From assembly GCA_002404515.1 (NCBI GenBank), contig DHJV01000067.1, forward strand, positions 5,873-28,158: DNA of 22,286 bases. The letters run 5' to 3'. Shown here piece by piece: positions 16,459 to 22,152 of this stretch; positions within the stretch are counted from its first letter, which is position 1; each line of letters begins with the position of its first letter. The position numbers and the translations under genes are program-made. Below the pieces are notes generated by a model. That model was not told the origin of the DNA. It did no database searches and worked only from the letters and a program-made list of their open reading frames with translations. Origin of the DNA: Lachnospiraceae bacterium UBA4711 (GTDB lineage: Bacteria > Bacillota > Clostridia > Lachnospirales > Lachnospiraceae).

Positions 16459-17352
16459 TTACTCCGCAAGCTTCGTAATTCTCGTCGCATCATACTTGCC
16501 ACTCCGGAGCATGTCAATCTCTTCCTTGTATGGTGGAAATGCTTTCTTCGCATCCGCAAGTGATTTCACATATGGTGTCTCCAGAATCTTCGGCACCTCT
16601 AAGAAATCCTTATGCCATACGATCTTATACAATGCATCAAATCCAATCGAACCAAGTCCGATATTCTCATGGCGATCCTTCGCCGCTCCGCGCGGATTCT
16701 TGCTGTCGTTGATATGGAACACGGCAATCTGGTCTTTACCGATAATCTTATCGAATTCTTCGATCACGCTGTCGAAATCATTTGCCACATCATACCCGGC
16801 ATCGTTCGTATGACATGTATCAAAGCAGACGCGCAGCTTATCATTGTAGGTAACGCCATCGTAAATGCGTGCCAGTTCCTCAAAGCTTCTGCCTATCTCG
16901 CTGCCCTTTCCTGCCATTGTCTCAAGTGCGATATGCACCGGCGTATCTTGGGTAAGCACTTCATTTAACCCTTTTATAATGCTCGCGATACCGGCGTCGG
17001 CACCGGCATTTACATGAGAACCCGGATGCAGGACAAGCGTCTTGCTTCCCATTGCCGCGGTACGCTCGATCTCAGTCTTTAGGAAATCAACCGCCAGCTG
17101 GTAGATCTCCGGCTTCACAGTATTTGCCAGATTGATGATATATGGCGCATGTACCACAAACTCTGTGATATCATTTGCCCGCATCAGCTCCCACGCTTCT
17201 TCCACGCGCAGCTCCGACACGTCCTTTCGGCGCGTATTCTGCGGGGCTCCTGTATATAACATAAATGTATTTGCGTCATAAGAGAGTGCTTCCTTCACCG
17301 AGCCAAGCATCATCTCTTTGCCGCTCATTCCAACATGACTTCCGATTTTCAT
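16459..17352 (-). CDS. nfo: Deoxyribonuclease IV (AP endonuclease)
   Basis: This 297-residue TIM-barrel endonuclease shows the trinuclear zinc ligands in order: H68 in VVHAP, H109 in VLHPGSH, E144 in ALETMAGKGSEIG, D178 and H181 in CFDTCHTNDAGYD, H213 in VFHINDSKN, and H228 in DRHENIGLG. It cuts the backbone 5' of abasic sites in base excision repair. The length matches the family. AAGGAG lies about 10 bases before the ATG. It is followed on the same strand by birA. Confidence 0.96.
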   Translation of the reverse strand: MKIGSHVGMSGKEMMLGSVKEALSYDANTFMLYTGAPQNTRRKDVSELRVEEAWELMRANDITEFVVHAPYIINLANTVKPEIYQLAVDFLKTEIERTAAMGSKTLVLHPGSHVNAGADAGIASIIKGLNEVLTQDTPVHIALETMAGKGSEIGRSFEELARIYDGVTYNDKLRVCFDTCHTNDAGYDVANDFDSVIEEFDKIIGKDQIAVFHINDSKNPRGAAKDRHENIGLGSIGFDALYKIVWHKDFLEVPKILETPYVKSLADAKKAFPPYKEEIDMLRSGKYDATRITKLAE

Positions 17353-17380
17353 ACCGTGTAAACTCCTTATTTATGTTTTG

Positions 17381-17716
17381 CTACCCGCCATTATAACATT
17401 GTTCCCCAGAAATATCCACCGGGGACGCTTCTTTTGTCACGATACCGGCATGACATTTATCTTTGTTAGGGCAGTTTGCACATGTATCTCTGTCAAATGA
17501 TAATTTGAATTCATCAATGCTTGGTTTGTAACAACAGAAATTTGGAGTATTTCCGGCGGGACATTTTATAACTTTGCTTCGCTCGTCATTTAATTCAAAT
17601 CTCGAAACATCCCTGCGGCTATTCTTAATTGCTAATGCTTTTTGTTTCCTTGGAGTAAGGTTATTAAAGCTGTCAAATAAAGAAATTTGTTCTACATCGT
17701 TTGTTTTGAAGGACAT
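17381..17716 (-). pseudogene. Internally deleted transposase remnant (IS1182-like), ended in a REP-like repeat
   Basis: The reading frame codes for about 111 residues. It begins MSFKTNDVEQISLFDSFN, which looks like the start of a transposase, and then jumps to a cysteine-rich block (IKCPAGNTP, FDRDTCANCPNKDKCHAGI). That block resembles the zinc-ribbon-like segment found in the middle of IS1182-family DDE transposases. The catalytic DDE core and the true C terminus are absent. The last 20 or so residues, including VTKEASP, are read from a REP-like repeat at 17421-17441. A shorter-than-usual but usable site (AAAGGTGG) precedes the ATG at 17716, and a GTG lies 12 bases further upstream. I regard it as debris without transposase activity. 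Family assignment is from memory of conserved blocks. Confidence 0.65.
17421..17441 (+). repeat. REP-like repeat R3
   Basis: This 21-base copy begins GGGGACGCTTCTTTTGTCAC and matches R1 of the RAYT unit at 20 of 21 positions. It is inside the transposase remnant and inverted relative to R4. Confidence 0.75.
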
Positions 17717-17810
17717 ATGGCAAACCACCTTTGTTTATGATTTTACCAAAGATCTGACAAAAATGGATTATTATTAGGACGTTAACTTTTTCCTTTTGAC
17801 CCCAGTATCA

Positions 17811-17828
17811 TGACAAAAGAAGCGTCCC
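17811..17828 (-). repeat. REP-like repeat R4
   Basis: TGACAAAAGAAGCGTCCC is the exact inverse complement of the corresponding part of R3. R3 and R4 enclose about 400 bases with the transposase remnant. The stop codon of the HD-domain gene starts at the last base of this repeat. Confidence 0.75.
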
Positions 17829-18493
17829 TACAGAACCTTGCTGCCATTAGCGGTCAGTTTGAATTTCGCTCCGAACAGCTCAGCGCCATGCCGACACATC
17901 TGCATGCGTCCAAGGAAAATATCGAAATACTCATACATCGTGCAGATTTTCTCATCAATTTTCAGCTCCAATGCAATCTGTCGTTTCTCCCGGTTGATCT
18001 TCAGATTCGTTTCGGTAACCGCGTAATTCACCCAATCGTGAATATCGTAGGTCGACTTATCCCGTGAACGCACACGGCTTCTGCGGACATCCGTCTTGTC
18101 CGCAATAATCATTGCCGCTGACACAATATCTACGGCACCGCCGGTCGACTCGTCATGATGCCCAATCGCGGAAACGATTGTTGCCCGATTGGATATCGGC
18201 ATATCCATCCGCCGCAGGATGTCATTTGCAAGGAGCGCGCCATACTCCGCATGGTGCTCGCGATTGATTGCATTTCCAATATCATGCATGTATCCGGCAA
18301 TCTTTGCCAGCTCAATCTCTGCACCGATATGTCCGAACTTCTCCAACAGATAGGCTGCCCGTTCTGCCACCAGCGTACAATGTGTCTTGGAATGTTCCGT
18401 ATATCCAAGCGTGGCTAAGTTGGCATCGCCCTTTTTGATAAATTCGTTGATCTCTTTGTTCTTGATGATGTCTTTGTATAGTATCTGTGCCAT
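17828..18493 (-). CDS. HD-domain phosphohydrolase
   Basis: This 221-residue protein has an HD metal site: H38 (HSKTH), H70-D71 in GYMHDIGNA, H80-H81 in REHHAEYG, H112-H113 in IGHHDES and D132 in IIADKTDVR. The pattern fits nucleotide or cyclic-nucleotide phosphohydrolases of the HD superfamily, and the substrate is unknown. It starts 17 bases after the phoH stop, with its ribosome binding site (AGGAAG) overlapping that stop, so it is the second gene of a phoH operon. The stop codon lies at the edge of a REP-like repeat, so the native C terminus may have been altered by that insertion. Confidence 0.85.
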   Translation of the reverse strand: MAQILYKDIIKNKEINEFIKKGDANLATLGYTEHSKTHCTLVAERAAYLLEKFGHIGAEIELAKIAGYMHDIGNAINREHHAEYGALLANDILRRMDMPISNRATIVSAIGHHDESTGGAVDIVSAAMIIADKTDVRRSRVRSRDKSTYDIHDWVNYAVTETNLKINREKRQIALELKIDEKICTMYEYFDIFLGRMQMCRHGAELFGAKFKLTANGSKVL

Positions 18494-18510
18494 TTTCTAA
18501 ACCTTTCTTC

Positions 18511-19890
18511 CTATAAACGTTTCACCGCATCCATCGCGAGTACTGACCGCTCACATTCCTCTGCCGATAATGTGAGCTGCGCACAATACGGACTTCCCTG
18601 CATATATTTCGCCGCATAGCTCAGTCCATTGGTCCGTTCGTCCAGAAACGGCCGGTCTATCTGGCATGGATCTCCAAGCAATATGATTTTCGTGCCTTTT
18701 CCTGCCCGCGTGATGATGCCTCGCACCTGATTCGGCGTCATGTTCTGAGCCTCATCAATAATCAGATACGTCTTCGCAATCGAACGCCCACGGATAAAAT
18801 TCAGCGCCTCAGTTTGAATAATTCCGCGCTCGAAGATCTCCTGAATCTTATCCGCCAATGCTTTCTCGTCCACATATCGTTCCTCTTCATCCGAATCAAG
18901 AATCTGCTCCAGATTGTCAATAACCGGACGCATCAACGGTGCAATCTTCTCCTGTTCGCTTCCCGGCAGAAATCCAATCTCATCGTCAAACTGTGCATTC
19001 GGTCGGCAGACAATGATCCGCCGGTATTCCCCGGTCAGATTGTTGAACACCTTTTCTAACCCAACCGCCAGCGAGTAAAATGTCTTCGCCGTACCTGCCA
19101 TTCCCTTGATAATCACAAGTGGTATTTCATCCGCCGATGCCATCAATGCTTCCTGCATAAAATACTGCCCAACATTTCTCGGCTTGATGCCATACGGGTA
19201 TGATTTCTTATAGGATAGCGGGTAGATCTTACCATTTTGCACCTTTCCAAGAATCGTTTTCTTATTCGACTGATCCGGTGTCAGGGTCACAAATTCATGC
19301 TCGATAAATTCCGGCTGTGTACGATTCCCTTCCGCGTCTGTCTGATACACCTCATCGCATGAGATTCCATGCTTCTTGAATTCCTTTACCTTATCCTCCG
19401 GGATATACGCATCTGTCCTGCCTGTATATTGCCGGTCATCCACCGTAATCTGCTCCGTAGTGAAATCCTCTGCCCGCACGCCAAGCATCTGCGCCTTGAT
19501 CCGGAGCACCAGATCCTTCGTAACCAGAATCACCTGTGACTTCTTACACAGATCCTGTGACAATCCCTTGCACACCTTTAAAATCCGGTTGTCTGCTTTA
19601 TCTTCCGGCATATCCTCCGGGAGTTCCACTGCCTTGTAATTCTTCTCGATGCGAAGCGTTCCTCCATCCGGCAGCGTCACACCTTGCAGCAGATCTCCCT
19701 GATTTCGGTACTGCTCCAACATGCGCACCACTTTTCTCGCATTAGATCCTTTCTCGCCCTCCGCTTTCTTCAATCCATCGAGTTCCTCTACCACAACAAG
19801 CGGAAGCACCACATCATTCTCTTCAAAGCATAAGAATGCATGTGGTGCCTGAATCAGGATATTGGTATCTATCACATATGTTTTCTTCAT
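18511..19890 (-). CDS. PIN-PhoH protein (PhoH2-like RNA helicase/ribonuclease)
   Basis: This 459-residue protein fuses an N-terminal PIN domain (about 1-150) to a PhoH ATPase domain (about 235-455). The PIN domain shows YVIDTNILI with D8, acidic E35-E36 and LVTKDLVLR. The ATPase has Walker A GMAGTAKT at 263-270, Walker B YLIIDEAQNM at 375-384 and LLGDPCQIDRPFLD at 404-417. PhoH2-type fusions unwind and cut RNA, in some bacteria as part of a toxin-antitoxin pair, but no antitoxin gene precedes this one. A GGGGG-rich site precedes the ATG. The leader contains copy C of the structured element, whose outer arm ends 14 bases from the start codon. Confidence 0.92.
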   Translation of the reverse strand: MKKTYVIDTNILIQAPHAFLCFEENDVVLPLVVVEELDGLKKAEGEKGSNARKVVRMLEQYRNQGDLLQGVTLPDGGTLRIEKNYKAVELPEDMPEDKADNRILKVCKGLSQDLCKKSQVILVTKDLVLRIKAQMLGVRAEDFTTEQITVDDRQYTGRTDAYIPEDKVKEFKKHGISCDEVYQTDAEGNRTQPEFIEHEFVTLTPDQSNKKTILGKVQNGKIYPLSYKKSYPYGIKPRNVGQYFMQEALMASADEIPLVIIKGMAGTAKTFYSLAVGLEKVFNNLTGEYRRIIVCRPNAQFDDEIGFLPGSEQEKIAPLMRPVIDNLEQILDSDEEERYVDEKALADKIQEIFERGIIQTEALNFIRGRSIAKTYLIIDEAQNMTPNQVRGIITRAGKGTKIILLGDPCQIDRPFLDERTNGLSYAAKYMQGSPYCAQLTLSAEECERSVLAMDAVKRL

Positions 19891-19903
19891 GTAAAAACCC
19901 CCA

Positions 19904-20167
19904 TTTATTATGATTTACGGGAGGAAATTGTAAATATCCACCTACTCAATGTCCCATGTTGAATCTCAGTATCAATTACGTGCAGACGCGCTCTCGCTCA
20001 CTTCCGCATGTAACGGTACTAAACTCACTGTTCCAGTAACAAGTTACTGTCCAGTTCGTCAAGTGCCGACATGCTCCAATGGTCTGCCCTAAAATTGATA
20101 CTGAAATTCAACATCCCACACTATGGTTATGATATTCACAATGTCATCCTCATATTTTCATAATAAA
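19904..20167 (+). repeat. Structured intergenic element, copy C
   Basis: The core is 19982-20087: GCAGAC pairs with GTCTGC. Within it GCATGT (20006-20011) pairs with ACATGC (20069-20074), and CGGTACT (20014-20020) with AGTGCCG (20062-20068, one G-U). CAGTAAC pairs with GTTACTG (20034-20049) at the tip. The arms pair at 21 of 22 positions (19956-19977 with 20093-20114), at 11 of 12 (19927-19938 with 20131-20142) and at 10 of 10 (19904-19913 with 20158-20167). The element fills the 331-base gap between the tyrosine phosphatase and phoH, where no gene is seen. Confidence 0.9.
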
Positions 20168-20191
20168 CAGGGGGTGTTAAATACGTTATCT

Positions 20192-20210
20192 CGCATATGT
20201 TAAATATGCG
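20192..20210. other. Small AT-rich hairpin after the tyrosine phosphatase
   Basis: CGCATAT (20192-20198) and ATATGCG (20204-20210) form a perfect 7-bp stem with a 5-base loop, 11 bases beyond the phosphatase stop. It lacks a T run, so it is at best a weak terminator. Confidence 0.35.
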
Positions 20211-20221
20211 TAAATGCTGTT

Positions 20222-20722
20222 TTACTTATTCAGTTGTTCTTTGTCTTTGATGTAAGCGAGCAAGCCCTGACAGCCTGCCATAACATCTTCAAATGTCTGG
20301 TCAAAGTCGCCGGTATACCACGGATCAGCCACGTCACGCGCCTCACTTAACTTACGCGTCTTCTCATATTCCGCAAACGCCAACATCTTATAAATCTTTC
20401 CTTCCACATCACTGCCACCGGCAATCCGCGTCATGTTCCGTATATTCGCGCTATCCATTCCAATCAGATAATCATAATATGTATAATCCGCTCTTGTCAT
20501 CTGTCTTGCCCGATGCGGAATCAACGGAATCTGTTCCTGTTGTAATTTTCGCTTTGTCCCATGATGTGGCGGATTCCCAATCTCCTCTGTACTCGTCGCT
20601 GCCGAATCAATTTCGAAATAGGAATCGAGATGGGACTGGCGGACGAGGTAGGTGAATACGCTCTGAGCCATGGTGGAACGACAGATGTTGCCGTGGCAGA
20701 TGAATAAGACTTTTACTTTCAT
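20222..20722 (-). CDS. Low-molecular-weight protein tyrosine phosphatase
   Basis: This 166-residue protein begins with the P-loop CHGNICRS (C9, R15), the nucleophile and phosphate-binding arginine of the family. The catalytic aspartate lies in VADPWYTGDF (D133). The length is typical. In Bacillota such enzymes dephosphorylate tyrosine kinases and arginine- or tyrosine-phosphorylated proteins, and the target here is unknown. The upstream site is modest (AAGGA). The codons for F7 to N12 coincide with a direct repeat (20689-20704) that recurs at 22122-22137 inside a second, displaced 5' end of a phosphatase gene. The first seven or so codons and the promoter therefore seem to have been supplied by the inserted AbiF island. 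Confidence 0.93.
   Translation of the reverse strand: MKVKVLFICHGNICRSTMAQSVFTYLVRQSHLDSYFEIDSAATSTEEIGNPPHHGTKRKLQQEQIPLIPHRARQMTRADYTYYDYLIGMDSANIRNMTRIAGGSDVEGKIYKMLAFAEYEKTRKLSEARDVADPWYTGDFDQTFEDVMAGCQGLLAYIKDKEQLNK
20689..20704 (-). repeat. Putative attachment site, left copy (within the phosphatase gene)
   Basis: On the minus strand this reads TTCATCTGCCACGGCA, the P-loop codons of the phosphatase. It matches 22137-22122 at 15 of 16 bases. The two copies bound the AbiF island with a period of 1433 bases. Confidence 0.65.
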
Positions 20723-20818
20723 CCTAAAGTTCCTTATTTTAATCCATTTTTCAACATTTTCCTTTTAATTTTGCCTTGCCAAAATATGGTATTTTTAGAC
20801 ATATTTTTTATCATTTTG

Positions 20819-20880
20819 GTGTAGCAAATGGTGTAGTAAAAATACTACCATGCATACCAGTTTAACTACTAAAATATTTG
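20819..20880. repeat. Phased GTGTAG repeats and TAGTA motifs at the island's left end
   Basis: GTGTAGCAAA (20819-20828) and GTGTAGTAAA (20831-20840) repeat with a 12-base period. They are followed by an inverted GTAGTA/TACTAC pair and by AACTACTAAAATA. Similar TACTA motifs occur near the right end (21968-21978 and 22027-22053). They could be arm-type binding sites of a recombinase, inferred from position only. Confidence 0.4.
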
Positions 20881-20904
20881 TTCTAAGGTCTAAATTATTT
20901 ATTA

Positions 20905-21795
20905 TTACAAATTATTTTTCATGATTTCCATATAATTTTCCGGGAATCCAATCAACTTCAAATCAATATCATCTCTATACTCACTTATCACATTTTCCAC
21001 GGTTTGAATCAAAGATTTTTTACTACTCTCATCTGGTAATCTTTTTAACAAGACAAGCGTATACGCAAATAATGAATTATTCTTTATTTCTGGATGTTTT
21101 CTCAAAAATGACGTTGTAAACTTTGCCGGGGGATTAAAATCTGTATTATACATTCTAGCCGCATGCGCACATTTGTTTCGTAAAACCGATAAACAATGAA
21201 GATGATTTTCTAATGTATCTCTTCCAACACCAACCATATGAGCAATAGCATCTTTTTCTGAATAATACATAGAGCTGTATAATTTAGACATATTAGAAAA
21301 AGACATTAATTCCACAATAACCCACAATGGCATTTTACTAGAATATTTCATTTTATGATGCTTCACAATCAGGCTATCTTTATAATAATTTTTCTCCCTG
21401 CTGAAATTTTCCATAACTTCCCTGTAGCCCTTTTTGTTATAGAAATTATTCTCATTATAATGCTGATCATACGGAGTCTCCGTACATTTAGCAATTGAAA
21501 ATCCATATGCGATCTGCGTCCTATAATATACTTCTGCTTTTTCAATATACCGCCGGAATGTATCACGTAATATTTCATCCACTTTATATAGATGATATAC
21601 CGTTTCAAATGTAGTTCCCACCATATAGTCACTACCAGAAGGGTCTTGTCTGAATTGTAAAGCATAACCCGTAAAACGATAATAATTTACTCTTTTCAAA
21701 ATATCCTTTGCTTTTTCTCTGTCTGTGATAATCATACCATGGGCTGCTAACTTATCCAATTGTTCATCGAAAGTCAATGGTTTTTTCAAATCCAT
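20905..21795 (-). CDS. Abi_2-family (AbiD/AbiF-type) HEPN abortive-infection protein
   Basis: This 296-residue protein, counted from the ATG at 21795, matches the Abi_2 family in order. It opens LTFDEQLDKLAAHGMIITD, then RVNYYRFTGYALQFR (35-49), FETVYHLYKVDEILRDTF (63-80), YIEKAEVYYRTQIAY, PLWVIVELMSFSNMSKLY (156-173) and LRNKCAHAARMYN. The last contains the HEPN ribonuclease motif R206-x4-H211. Such proteins block phage growth by cutting RNA and are held in check by an RNA leader in the AbiF branch. I chose this start because AAGGAGAG precedes it. A longer frame to 21912 would read through the terminator. The gene has its own promoter and lies in a 1.4-kb island with lower GC than its neighbours, consistent with transfer. 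Confidence 0.85.
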   Translation of the reverse strand: MDLKKPLTFDEQLDKLAAHGMIITDREKAKDILKRVNYYRFTGYALQFRQDPSGSDYMVGTTFETVYHLYKVDEILRDTFRRYIEKAEVYYRTQIAYGFSIAKCTETPYDQHYNENNFYNKKGYREVMENFSREKNYYKDSLIVKHHKMKYSSKMPLWVIVELMSFSNMSKLYSSMYYSEKDAIAHMVGVGRDTLENHLHCLSVLRNKCAHAARMYNTDFNPPAKFTTSFLRKHPEIKNNSLFAYTLVLLKRLPDESSKKSLIQTVENVISEYRDDIDLKLIGFPENYMEIMKNNL

Positions 21796-21813
21796 AAAAT
21801 CTCTCCTTAAAGT

Positions 21814-21840
21814 AAAAAAGCTGAGCACAAGTCTCAGCTT
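21814..21840 (-). terminator. Intrinsic terminator between the leader RNA and the Abi gene
   Basis: On the minus strand AAGCTGAG (21840-21833), a 7-base loop and CTCAGCTT (21825-21818) form a perfect 8-bp stem followed by four further T. It lies 18 bases before the Abi start codon, so most transcripts should stop as a short RNA and only read-through would express the protein. Confidence 0.88.
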
Positions 21841-21877
21841 GGTCCCCAATGTCAAAAAGACTTCGGGCAACTCTGTT
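21814..21877 (-). ncRNA. Short structured leader RNA, candidate abiF-type RNA antitoxin
   Basis: The predicted RNA runs about 64 nt from the promoter to the terminator. Upstream of the terminator stem lies a compact hairpin. AAGTC and GAC-A-TT enclose a T5 loop, extended by GTT-CCC pairing with GGG-AC (bases 21871 to 21842). An RNA leader with a terminator directly before an Abi_2/HEPN gene is the known layout of the abiF RNA motif and of type III-like toxin-antitoxin pairs. I have not compared it with the motif's consensus model. Confidence 0.65.
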
Positions 21878-21883
21878 ACATAT

Positions 21884-21912
21884 AGTATATTCACAAAGCA
21901 AAAAAATTGCAA
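21884..21912 (-). promoter_or_regulatory. Promoter of the leader RNA and Abi gene
   Basis: TTGCAA (21912-21907) and TATACT (21889-21884) are separated by 17 bases on the minus strand, close to the sigma-A consensus. Transcription should start near 21877. Confidence 0.75.
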
Positions 21913-22107
21913 TAGTTTTTATTTTTTTCATCGATAAAAATCTATCACATTGAGTCTAAGTAGTCCATTACTACTAAAGATTTCTCCCAACCCGTTTGCC
22001 TTTATCCCAATTCCGCCCATGCGCCTTAGTAGTCTAAACCGTAGTAATTCCAAGGCTTTCCGCCATATTCTGCCCTGTGTTGCCCCAGTCTGCGAAGGTA
22101 TGCATTA
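21913..22107. other. Gene-free right end of the AbiF island
   Basis: No convincing gene is seen. The stretch contains inverted and direct TAGTAG/TAGTCTAA motifs (21955-21978 and 22025-22053) and, further right, GGGCA-rich sequence on the minus strand. It is probably the non-coding recombination end of the island. Confidence 0.45.
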
Positions 22108-22152
22108 TCATAAAACTGGAGTGCCATGGCAGATGAAAAGTATTTTTATCAT
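22108..22152 (-). pseudogene. Displaced 5' end of a low-molecular-weight tyrosine phosphatase gene
   Basis: With AAGGAG in front, ATG at 22152 opens a frame reading MIKILFICHGTPVL and then a stop. Residues 1-10 match the start of the phosphatase family up to the P-loop CHG, after which the similarity ends abruptly at the repeat 22137-22122. This is what remains when recombination at the P-loop codons separates the original start from the rest of the gene. Confidence 0.75.
22122..22137 (-). repeat. Putative attachment site, right copy
   Basis: This reads TTCATCTGCCATGGCA on the minus strand and is the partner of the repeat at 20704-20689, with one C/T difference. It marks the point where phosphatase similarity breaks off in the displaced 5' end. 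Confidence 0.65.

Noticed and set aside
17381..17728. The cysteine-rich small protein as a functional zinc-ribbon gene
   Set aside because: Its cysteine block and start resemble separated parts of one transposase, and its C terminus is read from a repeat, so a decayed transposase is more likely.
18511..19890. PIN-PhoH as part of a PhoAT-type toxin-antitoxin pair
   Set aside because: No small antitoxin-like gene lies upstream; the leader is filled by the repeated structured element. The downstream partner is an HD-domain protein.
21842..21855. TTGGGGAC in the Abi leader RNA as another REP-like copy
   Set aside because: Only eight bases match. The CTTCTTTTGTCA part that defines the repeat is missing, and the bases are explained by the leader hairpin.
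21795..21912. Longer start for the Abi protein at 21912
   Set aside because: It would add 39 residues read through the promoter, leader RNA and terminator. The ATG at 21795 has a proper ribosome binding site and matches where the family begins.
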